The notes below the pieces were generated by a model, which had not been told where the DNA came from, did not search any database, and was given only the letters and a program-made list of their open reading frames with translations. From JBFLXB01 sp964570625 (lineage in GTDB: Bacteria > Nitrospirota > Nitrospiria > 2-01-FULL-66-17), in assembly GCA_964570625.1 (NCBI GenBank), contig CAZMYW010000029.1:1-64000 (forward strand): a stretch of DNA of 64,000 nt. Reading direction: 5' to 3'. This document shows positions 9,111-16,720 of this stretch, in pieces. A program made the position numbers and the translations under genes. Each line of letters starts with the position of its first letter. Position 1 is the stretch's first letter.

Positions 9111-10469
9111 CTACAACATGAGATCGAACGCGACGGTCAGTCGGTTCTCGGTCTGGTCGTTTCCGTCCACGCTGGTCAACTTGGTTTTGACGTGGCTATA
9201 CTCCCCGTGAAAGAGGAGGGCCAGCCGATTGGTCTCAAACATGCGGTACCGCCCCGCGATGGTCGCGCTGTCCAAATCGCCTTTTTTTTGCTCGGTGAGC
9301 GCATCCCCTTGTTGCAGATTGCGAATGATATCGTACCGGAAGATGAGCATTGCGGCCCACTCTTTCAACAAATCGTACTGCGCCTCGAGGAACCCGCCCA
9401 CAAACGTCGCGGTCTGAGGATCGCTGCCATTAAAGAGCCCTGAGCTGTCGCTCCCATACAACAAGAGCCCTTGCAGTCTCAACGGCGCCTGCGCAAGGAG
9501 AGACCCGTCCACTCCCAGACGGTAGAACCCCTGATTCCCCACGCCGGTCCCTTCAATCGGATCGCCGGTGGGGGTGAACTGGAAATCGGTTGGAGCGGAC
9601 CCCCAGTAGACAAACCCACCGACCCGATGGTCGGTCAGGGGTTTGGACACGCGGAGATAATAATCGAACGCGTTGTTGCTGTCGGCATGGCCGTTCGTCC
9701 CATTGATCAGCGCCAGCGAATAGTTCAGTTCCCACCACGGCGCCTGCCCGGAGACCTCTGCACCCAGTTGGCGTTCGCTCCAGTCCAAGGTGGTTTCGGG
9801 ATCGTCCGCCGCAGCGCTCCCGGCCGGGAAATACCCATAAATAGGATAGGCGGACAACGTGTGTCGTCGATAACGGGACACCGGCACGTCGAGCTCAAAG
9901 CTCCCTAACGTCACGTTGAACTTCAGTGCGGACGAACCAACCGATAGGTCATTCAGTCGTATCCAGGCGAACTCGAGTTCCCCGTCTTGAGGATCAGGAG
10001 AGGCAAGAGCCGTGTTGGTCACCGTCGGCAAATACGTCACGTAAAAGTTGACGTTTTCCGTCAGAAGACCGCCCATCATCAACTTAAACCGCTCGACCCC
10101 GGAGGTCCTGGTTTGAACCTTTGCCTCCCCCCGATCGGTGTCTTGATGGTCCAGCGACTGATACCGGTATCCCATGATCACCCTGGCGCTCAGCGGCCAG
10201 TACGACGGGGGCAGATCCTCCGGATCCTCCTTTCGGACCTGATCGCGAAGTTCTTCCGGAAGCCGATCCTCCAAACCCGTCATGCGATAACCCTGAGCGC
10301 GAAACGCTTCACCGAAGTCGTTCAACGCAGGAGGGAGGCTGTGACAGTGACTACAGTCGATATCGAACTTCCGGGTGAATGCGGGAATGGCCCCTGCCTC
10401 GTGAAAGGCGCCTTCCGCGATCACCAGCACCGCCATCAACCACCACGCCCCGCGAGTCCTGTCCGTCAT
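9111..10469 (-). CDS. Monoheme c-type outer-membrane porin-like protein
   Basis: A 452-residue exported protein with one c-type heme site, CSHCH, about 20 residues into the mature chain, followed by LPPALNDFGEAFRAQGY. This CxxCH-LNDFG-GY arrangement recurs at the N-terminus of porin-like proteins in metal- and nitrogen-cycling bacteria. The rest is a run of amphipathic beta strands, as in an outer-membrane barrel. I prefer the ATG at 10469, which opens straight into a signal peptide, over the GTG at 10526. A role in electron transfer or heme-gated transport at the outer membrane is inferred. The ferritin-like gene upstream is co-oriented. Confidence 0.7.
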   Translation of the reverse strand: MTDRTRGAWWLMAVLVIAEGAFHEAGAIPAFTRKFDIDCSHCHSLPPALNDFGEAFRAQGYRMTGLEDRLPEELRDQVRKEDPEDLPPSYWPLSARVIMGYRYQSLDHQDTDRGEAKVQTRTSGVERFKLMMGGLLTENVNFYVTYLPTVTNTALASPDPQDGELEFAWIRLNDLSVGSSALKFNVTLGSFELDVPVSRYRRHTLSAYPIYGYFPAGSAAADDPETTLDWSERQLGAEVSGQAPWWELNYSLALINGTNGHADSNNAFDYYLRVSKPLTDHRVGGFVYWGSAPTDFQFTPTGDPIEGTGVGNQGFYRLGVDGSLLAQAPLRLQGLLLYGSDSSGLFNGSDPQTATFVGGFLEAQYDLLKEWAAMLIFRYDIIRNLQQGDALTEQKKGDLDSATIAGRYRMFETNRLALLFHGEYSHVKTKLTSVDGNDQTENRLTVAFDLML

Positions 10470-10570
10470 GCGCCTGTACGCCTCCTTGCTGGTCACTCCG
10501 CCCTCTTCGCGCCGAGGGGCGTTCACTTGAACGCCCCTCTCACTGCCGATATCGGTCGTACGCGTTCGCG

Positions 10571-10894
10571 TCAGTGATGATGCGCGTGGTCCTCCCCATG
10601 GGCGTGCTCTTCCTCGTGACCGTGTCCGGCTGCGGCCTTTTGCCCGACATCCATCTTCGCGATGAAGTCCATCAACGTCGCCACCGCGTGTTTGTGCTCA
10701 TCACGGATATGTCCCAATACGTGAACGACGTCGTCCACGCCGGGGAAATCCTCGCTGGCGATGACCGGGATTTGGCCTTCGTACTTATTGATCAATTTCA
10801 ACTCCTCGATCAGGTCGTCGCGAAGATCCGCGACGGCTTTGTCCGAATCGCTGCGAACGCCGTGGGCCTGACCATTGGTGTGCGTGTTACACAT
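10571..10894 (-). CDS. Ferritin-like (EncFtn-type) protein with His-rich tail
   Basis: A 107-residue, mostly helical protein. The two-helix pattern (DLIEELKLINKYEGQI, then GHIRDEHKHAVATLMDFI) resembles encapsulated ferritins, whose Glu and Glu/His residues form a shared ferroxidase site across two subunits. The last 20 residues alternate His and Glu (GHGHEEEHAHGEDHAHHH), an obvious metal-binding tail. In the EncFtn family the C-terminal tail usually targets the protein into an encapsulin shell, but no encapsulin gene is in this window. It may store or buffer iron for the heme protein encoded next door. Family placement is from pattern only; another diiron-binding helical protein is possible. 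Confidence 0.6.
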   Translation of the reverse strand: MCNTHTNGQAHGVRSDSDKAVADLRDDLIEELKLINKYEGQIPVIASEDFPGVDDVVHVLGHIRDEHKHAVATLMDFIAKMDVGQKAAAGHGHEEEHAHGEDHAHHH

Positions 10895-10936
10895 CGTGTC
10901 TCCTCCTTCTGTGAATGATCCTGTTGTCTTCTTACC

Positions 10937-11614
10937 TTACGTTGGTTGAACGCCCATGAAGACCAAGTTCGGCCAGCTGGTGGTGTAATCCACCCGCGTG
11001 AGACTCGCAGGTTCAATGACGAACCGCTTGCCCTGCTCCAGCGGGCATCCCAGAGCGGCGCACAACGCCGCGCGGATGGTGCCGACGTGTGTCACCGCGA
11101 CGACGACGCCCGAGTGCCGATTGATCAGGTCTTCCACGGCTGCCTCGACTCGTTGTCCGAATGCCTTCAGTGACTCGCCGTCCGGCGGAGCAAACCCCAG
11201 CGGATCCGCCTTCCACTGCTTCCACCCTTCGAGGTCCTCGCGCTTGACCTCGTCCACCAACCGCCCGTTCCATCGCCCCACACTGCGCTCGGCGAGGTCC
11301 GGTAACGGCGTCGCTGGGAGGCCCAACACCCCCTCGACGGGTGACGCGGTTTGCCGCGTCCTCAGGGTGGGACTCACATAGATCGCCTCCACCGCTATGA
11401 GCCCTCGGTTGAACCACCGGGCAAGCGCCTCAGCTTGAGCAAACCCTACAGGGCTCAGCGACGGTCCGGCTCCCTCTTCATAAAAACGATCCGGATGATA
11501 GTCCGTCGCGCCGTGACGGCAGAAAATGATGCTGGCCCTGAGCGCTTTGCGATCGCGCATGGTCGCTCGTTCGTGGTCGTTCTTTTCCAGCTTTTCCAGC
11601 GGTTGTCCCGTCAT
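10937..11614 (-). CDS. Histidine phosphatase family protein (phosphoglycerate mutase-like)
   Basis: A 225-residue cytoplasmic member of the histidine phosphatase clan. The catalytic RHG lies in IIFCRHGATDYH, the phosphate-pocket Arg in SPTLRTRQTA, the acidic residue in LAERSVGRWNG, and the second catalytic His in VAVTHVGTIR. Such proteins dephosphorylate small metabolites such as alpha-ribazole phosphate or sugar phosphates; the substrate cannot be read here. The ATG at 11614 lies 50 bp after the ABC permease stop; the ATG at 11560 is an alternative. It may be cotranscribed with the ABC exporter. Confidence 0.8.
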   Translation of the reverse strand: MTGQPLEKLEKNDHERATMRDRKALRASIIFCRHGATDYHPDRFYEEGAGPSLSPVGFAQAEALARWFNRGLIAVEAIYVSPTLRTRQTASPVEGVLGLPATPLPDLAERSVGRWNGRLVDEVKREDLEGWKQWKADPLGFAPPDGESLKAFGQRVEAAVEDLINRHSGVVVAVTHVGTIRAALCAALGCPLEQGKRFVIEPASLTRVDYTTSWPNLVFMGVQPT

Positions 11615-11663
11615 GGTGTCGGGACGCAGGGTGGTTGACCAGACCGGAGCCATACGCCTCGCG

Positions 11664-12434
11664 CTACCTCCGCTCACGCATGAAGAGCCACATCGACCAG
11701 AGAAGCGAGACCGCGGAGAAGGCCCCGACCACCCCCACCGCCAGTCCGAAATCGGCATCCCAGCGGTCTCCCGCCAACAGCGTACGCGCGGCCTCTACGC
11801 TGTAATGGACGGGGTTCACCGATGCAATCGCGGCGATCCATCCCGGCATGAACGCTTTGGGAATAAACGCTGACGTGAAAAACATCAAGGGAAGGGTCAT
11901 CATGTTGCCCGCCATGACCAACGGTTCTTCACGCCGCAACTTCAGCGCGATCCCGTTGGACAGGCTGGAAAATCCGAGTCCCATACCGAACACCGTCGCC
12001 AGCAACACCAGCAGCCCGGGCCCGCTCATCTGAATGTTGGCGCCCAGCGCAGCCGCCACCGACAAGACGATTGCGACTTGCAAGACCACCAGAAGGCCGT
12101 TGTGGATCACGCGGCTCAGCACGATCGCCGGGCGGTTCACCGCCGTCACCATCATTTTCTCGATGGTCCCGTACGTGATTTCCCGCAGGAGATTCACGCC
12201 CGACCACGACGACCCGAACAGCACGGTCATGACCACGATACCGGGCGCCAGGAACTCCAGGTAACTGGTGGCTGGAAACCCGGCCATCCGGCCGAAGTGC
12301 GAGAACAACTGCCCGAAGATCACCAGCCAGATCAAGGGCTGGACGAGACCGAACACGGTCCACATCGGCATCCGCAGGGTGATGCGCGAGTATTTCAGGA
12401 ACAGGTACCAGGTGTCGGCGATCGCGGCACTCAC
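11664..12434 (-). CDS. ABC-2 type transporter permease
   Basis: A 256-residue integral membrane protein with six predicted helices, typical of ABC-2 (DrrB/NodJ-like) exporters. WTVFGLVQPLIWLVIF opens the first helix, and a conserved FFTSAFIPKAFMPGWIAAIASVNPVHYSVEAAR segment lies before the last helix. GTG at 12434 is chosen because it begins 5 nt after the stop of the ATPase gene, which implies translational coupling. With that ATPase it should form a homodimeric exporter for a drug, polysaccharide or lipid-like substrate. Nothing in the sequence names the cargo. Confidence 0.85.
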   Translation of the reverse strand: MSAAIADTWYLFLKYSRITLRMPMWTVFGLVQPLIWLVIFGQLFSHFGRMAGFPATSYLEFLAPGIVVMTVLFGSSWSGVNLLREITYGTIEKMMVTAVNRPAIVLSRVIHNGLLVVLQVAIVLSVAAALGANIQMSGPGLLVLLATVFGMGLGFSSLSNGIALKLRREEPLVMAGNMMTLPLMFFTSAFIPKAFMPGWIAAIASVNPVHYSVEAARTLLAGDRWDADFGLAVGVVGAFSAVSLLWSMWLFMRERR

Positions 12435-12439
12435 GTCGG

Positions 12440-13678
12440 TTATTTCTTGTCCTTCCAGGCCTGTTGAGGCCACTCCTGCGACGAAGACTCTCCGCCCTGT
12501 TCCTGCCCCTTGGCCGCCCACTGTTTCCAGTCGCCCTGCCCGGAGGTGGTGCCGTTTTGAGGCGGCCCCGCGGGTTCGCCCGCCGCGTCGGCTGTGGTCC
12601 GCGCTGCCGGCTCCTGCTGGTCGCCCCCGGATCCAACGGTTTCAGACTCCGACGACGCCCATTGCTTGCCCCATGACCCGCCGCCCTGTTGCCACTTGCT
12701 CCACCACGCGTTGCCGCCGGACGAGTTCTCCGTCGAGAACGCCTTTCCGGTATGCTTGAGGAACACGTCGTCCAGGCTCGGACGAGACACGGTGATGGAC
12801 CGGATTCCCGCGTTGACGGCGTCCAGGGCCGGCAACAGTTTGGGCAGGGCCTCTCGGCCTTCCTTCACGACGACATGGAGGCTTTCTCCCTCGGCCACCA
12901 CGTCCTTCACCAGCGGATGCGTTTTCAACGCCTGCCAGACCCCTGGGCTGGGGCTGCCGGATTCAAATGTCAGCCGGATGGCATCGCCGCCCACACCGTC
13001 TTTGAGTGCCTCCGGAGTTCCGACCGCCTTGACGCCTCCCTGGTCGATGATGGCGACGCGGTGGGACAACTTGTCGGCTTCCTCCAAATAGTGCGTCGTC
13101 AGGAAAATCGTCATGCCGCGAGAGGTGTTGAGTCGCCGGATATACTCCCAGAGCGCGTGCCGGGACTGCAGGTCCAGACCCAATGTGGGCTCGTCGAGAA
13201 ACAACACCCGCGGGTGATGCAGCAGTGCGGTGGCAATATCCAGTTTCCGTTTGGTGCCGCCAGAATACGATGACACCAGGTCATCGGCGACGGTGTCCAA
13301 TTCAAAAAGCGTGAGGAGCTCCTTGGTTCGTTCCGCGATGATTCGCGAGTCGAGGTGGTAGAGGCGGCCCTGCAACGTCAAGTTTTCACGGCCGGTCAGA
13401 AAATAATCGACCCCGGCCTCCTGCGCCACGTATCCGATCACACGCCGGACCGCGGCACTCTCTCGCACTACGTCGAAGCCGGCCACGAACGCGGTGCCGC
13501 TCGACGGCCGGCTCAGCGTCGTTAAGATCTTGATCGTCGAGGTTTTGCCCGCCCCGTTGGGCCCCAGAAAACCCAGGATTTCGCCTTCCGAGACCGCAAG
13601 GTCCATGGCAGCCAGGGCGGTCCTTCCGCCGGGATAGACTTTCGACAACTGGTGGGTCTGGATAATGGCGGTCGGCAT
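12440..13678 (-). CDS. ABC exporter ATPase with Trp-rich C-terminal tail
   Basis: A 412-residue ATPase of the DrrA type. Walker A is GPNGAGKTS, the signature is YSGGTKRKLD, Walker B is VLFLDEPTLGLD, and the switch histidine is in FLTTHYLEEAD. The conserved DrrA C-terminal segment (SRPSLDDVFLKHTGKAF) ends near residue 318. An unusual tail of about 95 residues follows, rich in Gly, Gln, Ser and Trp, with nine Trp mostly spaced W-x2/3-W (WSKW, WGKQW, WKQW, WPQQAW). This tail is absent from ordinary DrrA proteins. The permease gene follows directly and moaC ends 3 bp upstream. Confidence 0.85.
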   Translation of the reverse strand: MPTAIIQTHQLSKVYPGGRTALAAMDLAVSEGEILGFLGPNGAGKTSTIKILTTLSRPSSGTAFVAGFDVVRESAAVRRVIGYVAQEAGVDYFLTGRENLTLQGRLYHLDSRIIAERTKELLTLFELDTVADDLVSSYSGGTKRKLDIATALLHHPRVLFLDEPTLGLDLQSRHALWEYIRRLNTSRGMTIFLTTHYLEEADKLSHRVAIIDQGGVKAVGTPEALKDGVGGDAIRLTFESGSPSPGVWQALKTHPLVKDVVAEGESLHVVVKEGREALPKLLPALDAVNAGIRSITVSRPSLDDVFLKHTGKAFSTENSSGGNAWWSKWQQGGGSWGKQWASSESETVGSGGDQQEPAARTTADAAGEPAGPPQNGTTSGQGDWKQWAAKGQEQGGESSSQEWPQQAWKDKK

Positions 13679-13681
13679 GCG

Positions 13682-14209
13682 CTACCGGGCGGCGCGGGCG
13701 CGCTCGTCCCGAGACGGCGCGATGAACGTTCCCGATTTTCCCCCCGTCTTCTTGAGGAGACTGACCTGCCCAAACGTCATCCCTTTATCGATCGCCTTAC
13801 ACATGTCGTAAATCGTCAACAACGCGACGGAGACGGCTGTGAGCGCTTCCATCTCCACGCCGGTCTGTCCATGAACCCTGACCGACGCGGTGACCGTGAT
13901 CGCGCACTGGCCGTCGGCGTTGGGGTCCCGATGCTCGGCAAAGGAGATATCCACGCCGGTGAGCAGAAGCGGGTGGCACATCGGAATGATGTCGGGCGTT
14001 CGTTTCGCGCCCATGATGCCGGCGACTTGTGCGACGGCGAGCACATCCCCCTTCTTGATCTGCCCGGCCCGAATTCTTTCGAACGTCGCGGGGAGCATGT
14101 AGACCGTGCCCTCGGCCACTGCGGTGCGATCCGTTTCGTTCTTCTCGCTGACGTCCACCATTCGCGCCCGCCCATCGGCGTTAAAGTGTGTCAGGTCATT
14201 ATCGGCCAT
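13682..14209 (-). CDS. moaC: Cyclic pyranopterin monophosphate synthase MoaC
   Basis: MoaC, 175 residues, catalyses the second half of the first step of molybdenum cofactor synthesis, forming cPMP from the 3',8-cyclo-GTP that MoaA makes. The family signature KRTPDIIPMCHPL and the catalytic region GVEMEALTAVSVALLTIYDMCKAIDK are intact. The length is a little above the usual 160 because of a charged C-terminal tail. It faces moaD-moaE-moaA across the 14.2-14.66 kb gap, so the pathway genes are split into two divergent transcripts. It lies 3 bp upstream of the ABC ATPase, and the moa and ABC genes are probably cotranscribed. Confidence 0.95.
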   Translation of the reverse strand: MADNDLTHFNADGRARMVDVSEKNETDRTAVAEGTVYMLPATFERIRAGQIKKGDVLAVAQVAGIMGAKRTPDIIPMCHPLLLTGVDISFAEHRDPNADGQCAITVTASVRVHGQTGVEMEALTAVSVALLTIYDMCKAIDKGMTFGQVSLLKKTGGKSGTFIAPSRDERARAAR

Positions 14210-14268
14210 GTGTAACGCTCCTTGAAGTGAGAACCGTCTTGGTCGCGGCGTTCAACTGAGGTTTCCTA

Positions 14269-14281
14269 ATCTCACTGAGAT
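14269..14281. promoter_or_regulatory. Palindrome ATCTCA-C-TGAGAT, possible operator
   Basis: A perfect 6+1+6 palindrome lies about 60 bp upstream of the moaC start codon. Its size and place suit a dimeric repressor or activator site, but the binding protein is unknown. Confidence 0.3.
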
Positions 14282-14314
14282 CAACGTAAACCAAGCAAAA
14301 CCTATACCCAACAG

Positions 14315-14430
14315 CCTGGTTTTCCGCTCGTCGTGGTGGTCACGGGCGAATGCTGTCAGGACGAGCCAGGAATAAATCGATATCCCCCTGGTTTAAGGGG
14401 TATACCGATTGGCCAAGAGGTTTATTCGAT
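14315..14430. ncRNA. Candidate structured leader RNA (nested stem-loops)
   Basis: Two consecutive foldable units. The first pairs GCTCGTC (14326-14332) with GACGAGC (14360-14366), extended across a bulge by CCTG (14315-14318) with CAGG (14367-14370). The second has an outer stem GAATAAA/TTTATTC (14370-14376, 14421-14427) enclosing CCCC/GGGG and flanking pairs around a 9-base loop; some of the inner and outer pairs compete. Size and location recall Moco riboswitches, which often control moa genes, but I cannot match the consensus from memory. It could belong to either transcript, most simply moaC (about 105 nt upstream) or moaD (about 235 nt). Confidence 0.3.
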
Positions 14431-14582
14431 GGCGTCGAGCAAACTGTGCGTTCGTTATAGCAGGCCCGAGAGGGCGAGTCAAACCCCTTGCACGGGTGCT
14501 CACTCCAGGAAAAGCACGGAATACTTTTTCCATTTTTTCTCAATTGTGGTACATTCGCCCAGCTGAGTTTGGCTCGGAACAG

Positions 14583-14601
14583 GAAATATCAGCGATATTT
14601 C
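14583..14601. promoter_or_regulatory. Palindrome GAAATATC-AGC-GATATTTC, possible operator
   Basis: A perfect 8+3+8 inverted repeat centred about 70 bp upstream of the moaD start. It is AT-rich and symmetrical as expected of a dimeric regulator site. It does not match the ModE site as I recall it. Confidence 0.4.
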
Positions 14602-14663
14602 ATGCTTTTTCGTAGTGGCACTTGACTTGCTTAATTGTAGTCAAACCCAAGAACGAGGAGCAC

Positions 14664-14918
14664 GTGGTTACGGTTAGATTCTTTGCGGTTCTCAAAAAGC
14701 TGGTTGGACAGGACACCATGCACCTCGACGTGAACGGTCATACGACGCTGAAGGATCTCCTTGATCGGATCGAGAAGGATATCCCCTCCCTGCGGACCAC
14801 CCTCCGAGAGGGACGGACTCTGGTTGCGGTCAACCAGGAAATAGCCCAAGAGGATACGCCTGTCACTGACGGAGACGAAGTGGCGTTCCTTCCCCCATTT
14901 GCCGGTGGCAAACTCTAA
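14664..14918 (+). CDS. moaD: Molybdopterin synthase small subunit MoaD with GG-KL end
   Basis: A ubiquitin-fold sulfur carrier of 84 residues from a GTG start, preceded by GAGGAG only 3 nt away; a TTG at 14622 gives a longer, less likely product. The fold signature VRFFAVLKKLVGQ and the end DGDEVAFLPPFAGG are typical. MoaD normally stops at the two glycines, whose last residue is adenylated and thiocarboxylated to pass sulfur to molybdopterin. Here two further residues follow (GGKL, then TAA), so the terminus would have to be trimmed or the protein may act differently. moaE follows 18 bp later. Confidence 0.85.
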   Translation: MVTVRFFAVLKKLVGQDTMHLDVNGHTTLKDLLDRIEKDIPSLRTTLREGRTLVAVNQEIAQEDTPVTDGDEVAFLPPFAGGKL

Positions 14919-14936
14919 CCCGAGGTGAGGCGACGA

Positions 14937-15386
14937 ATGGTCCCAAAGGAAACCGGTTCGACTCTGGAGTGGGTCCGTATTCAGGAAGACGACTTCTCGG
15001 TCGAGGAAGAGGTCAACAGGATCAAAGAACGATCCAGACGGATCGGCGGCATCGTGACCTTCTTGGGAACGGCCCGCGATTTCTCTAAAGGACGCGACAT
15101 CAATCGCATCGATTTCGAATACTACCCGGGGATGGCGGAGAAACGGCTGAATGAAATCCGTGAACGTGCGCTTCAGGATTACGACATTATCGAGGCGAGT
15201 ATCCTCCATCGGGTGGGGCGAATCGAAACCGGTGAAAACATCGTCTTGATTGTGGTGGCCGCGGAGCACCGAAAAGATGCATTCCGGGCTTGCGAGTGGT
15301 GTATCGACGAACTCAAACGTATTACACCGATCTGGAAACGGGAAGAAACCACCCAAGGCGAGGTTTGGGTGGTCGAACATCCATAA
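14937..15386 (+). CDS. moaE: Molybdopterin synthase catalytic subunit MoaE
   Basis: MoaE, 149 residues, binds two MoaD and inserts two sulfurs into cPMP to form molybdopterin. ATG 14937 is chosen over the GTG at 14925 because GAGGTGAGG sits at the right distance. Family motifs are present: GGIVTFLGTARDFSKG near the N-terminus, LHRVGRIETGENIVLIVVAAEHR in the core, and the catalytic lysine region ELKRITPIWKREE near the end. It lies between moaD and moaA on the plus strand and is surely cotranscribed with them. Confidence 0.95.
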   Translation: MVPKETGSTLEWVRIQEDDFSVEEEVNRIKERSRRIGGIVTFLGTARDFSKGRDINRIDFEYYPGMAEKRLNEIRERALQDYDIIEASILHRVGRIETGENIVLIVVAAEHRKDAFRACEWCIDELKRITPIWKREETTQGEVWVVEHP

Positions 15387-15464
15387 ACGGCTGGTTGTAG
15401 CCATCTCAGTGTAGATTGACTGTCGAGGCCACGGCGGCCTCCAGTCCCTAGCGAGGGAGGTATC

Positions 15465-16508
15465 ATGATCGAGAAAGCGGTCCAACAGGTAGCAGCCAGC
15501 GAATCTGAGCAAGAGTTCTCCATTTTGCGTGATAACTTCAACCGCAAGATCAGCTACATGCGGATCTCGATCACGGACCGCTGTAACCTGCGCTGCACGT
15601 ATTGTATGCCGGCGTGGGGATTCGAGTGGATGGACCGTAACAGCCTGCTCACCTACGACGAAATCTTCCGGTTGGTGCGGGTCGCAGCCAAACGCGGTCT
15701 GTACAAGGTTCGGGTGACCGGTGGCGAACCGTTGGTGCGGGATGGGGTCGTCGATTTCGTGGCTGGACTCAACGCCATCGAAGGCATTCGTGAGATCGCC
15801 CTGACCACGAACGCCGTTCTGCTCAAAAAATACGCCCAAGGCTTGAAAACCGCAGGTCTCCAGCGCGTCAACATCAGCCTCGACTCCCTGGATCCGAAGA
15901 AGTTCGAGGAAATCACGCGCGGACATGTATTCTGGAAGGTGTGGGAGGGTATCGAAGAAGCCGAGCGCGTGGGGCTGACTCCCTTAAAGATCAACGTCGT
16001 CCTTCAGAATGGCGTGAACGACATGGAGGCGGTTGATTTTGCCAAGATGACGATCGATAAACCCTACGATATCCGCTTCATCGAATACATGCCGGTCAAT
16101 GATTACGAGGACTGGAAGAGCAAGTACATTCCGGTGGCTGAAATCAAAGAACGCATTTCGCGGGAACTCGGCGAGTTGCTCCCGGTCACGGAGAGAGAAT
16201 CCGACGGTCCATCCAAGAATTTCCACTTGGATGGAGCCAAGGGGGCGGTAGGATTCATTACCGCAATCAGCGACAATCACTTCTGCGAAAAGTGCAATCG
16301 GGTGCGCCTGACCGCCGACGGCAAGATCCGGCCGTGTCTGTTCTCAGCCATTGAAGTGGACTTCCTCGAAGCTCTTCGTGAGAACTGCAGTGATGAAGAG
16401 CTAGACCTCCTGTTCGACCAAGTGTTGGGTATCAAACCCCAGGCCCACGATCTCGACAAGTTTTCTGAAGAGAAAATGCTGAAAGCCATGGTGAATATCG
16501 GCGGTTAG
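15465..16508 (+). CDS. moaA: GTP 3',8-cyclase MoaA
   Basis: A radical-SAM enzyme of 347 residues that converts GTP to 3',8-cyclo-7,8-dihydro-GTP, the first step of Moco synthesis. The N-terminal 4Fe-4S cluster motif is C40-x3-C44-x2-C47 (DRCNLRCTYC), followed by VRVTGGEPL. The second cluster uses the C-terminal cysteines in FCEKCNRVRL...KIRPCL. The protein ends in the essential Gly-Gly (NIGG), which enters the active site. AGGGAGG of the leader precedes ATG 15465. Both clusters make it oxygen-sensitive. A strong terminator follows, closing the moaDEA operon. Confidence 0.95.
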   Translation: MIEKAVQQVAASESEQEFSILRDNFNRKISYMRISITDRCNLRCTYCMPAWGFEWMDRNSLLTYDEIFRLVRVAAKRGLYKVRVTGGEPLVRDGVVDFVAGLNAIEGIREIALTTNAVLLKKYAQGLKTAGLQRVNISLDSLDPKKFEEITRGHVFWKVWEGIEEAERVGLTPLKINVVLQNGVNDMEAVDFAKMTIDKPYDIRFIEYMPVNDYEDWKSKYIPVAEIKERISRELGELLPVTERESDGPSKNFHLDGAKGAVGFITAISDNHFCEKCNRVRLTADGKIRPCLFSAIEVDFLEALRENCSDEELDLLFDQVLGIKPQAHDLDKFSEEKMLKAMVNIGG

Positions 16509-16532
16509 CTTTCTCCTTCTTGCGTCCTTTCC

Positions 16533-16573
16533 AAAAGGGCCATCGGATTCTCTTGATCCGATGGCCCTTTTCC
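16533..16573 (+). terminator. Strong intrinsic terminator after moaA
   Basis: A perfect 16-bp inverted repeat (16533-16548 with 16556-16571) around a 7-base loop, with a GC-rich core GGGCCATCGGAT and A-run/T-run flanks ending TTTTCC. It starts 24 bp after the moaA stop, and the A/T flanks make it likely to work in both directions. Confidence 0.9.
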
Positions 16574-16593
16574 TTATCTGGAAATATTTTTCC

Positions 16594-16623
16594 TTGACAA
16601 CAGTCTCGACCCTCTGCTACGTT
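16594..16623 (+). promoter_or_regulatory. Candidate sigma-70 promoter for the NtrC-like gene
   Basis: TTGACA (16594-16599) is a perfect -35. After an 18-bp spacer TACGTT (16618-16623) is a weak -10. It lies about 100 bp before the GTG start at 16721, past the moaA terminator. Confidence 0.4.
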
Positions 16624-16720
16624 CCAAAAGTGATACCTATCAACCTAAAAATCCCCAAATTGAGATAATGAACGGAATCTTCTTGTCCACACGACTCCAT
16701 GATCATGGCCTGACGGTGAC

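Larger units (their letters stand above)
14210..14663. promoter_or_regulatory. Divergent moaC/moaD intergenic region, structured
   Basis: This 454-bp gap contains no convincing gene. It is AT-richer than the flanks and holds several dyads, listed separately: a 13-bp palindrome near moaC, two successive stem-loops at 14315-14430, and a 19-bp palindrome near moaD. It must hold the start sites for moaC on the minus strand and moaDEA on the plus strand. A TTGACT box at 14622 lies about 40 bp before the moaD start, but no good -10 partner is evident. Confidence 0.5.

Noticed and set aside
14411..14500. Possible tRNA-like fold in the moaC/moaD gap
   Set aside because: No T-arm GGTTCAA box or 7-bp acceptor stem could be matched.
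14631..15926. A 431-codon minus-strand frame across moaD, moaE and moaA
   Set aside because: It is the antisense shadow of three well-recognised genes and shows no family motif.
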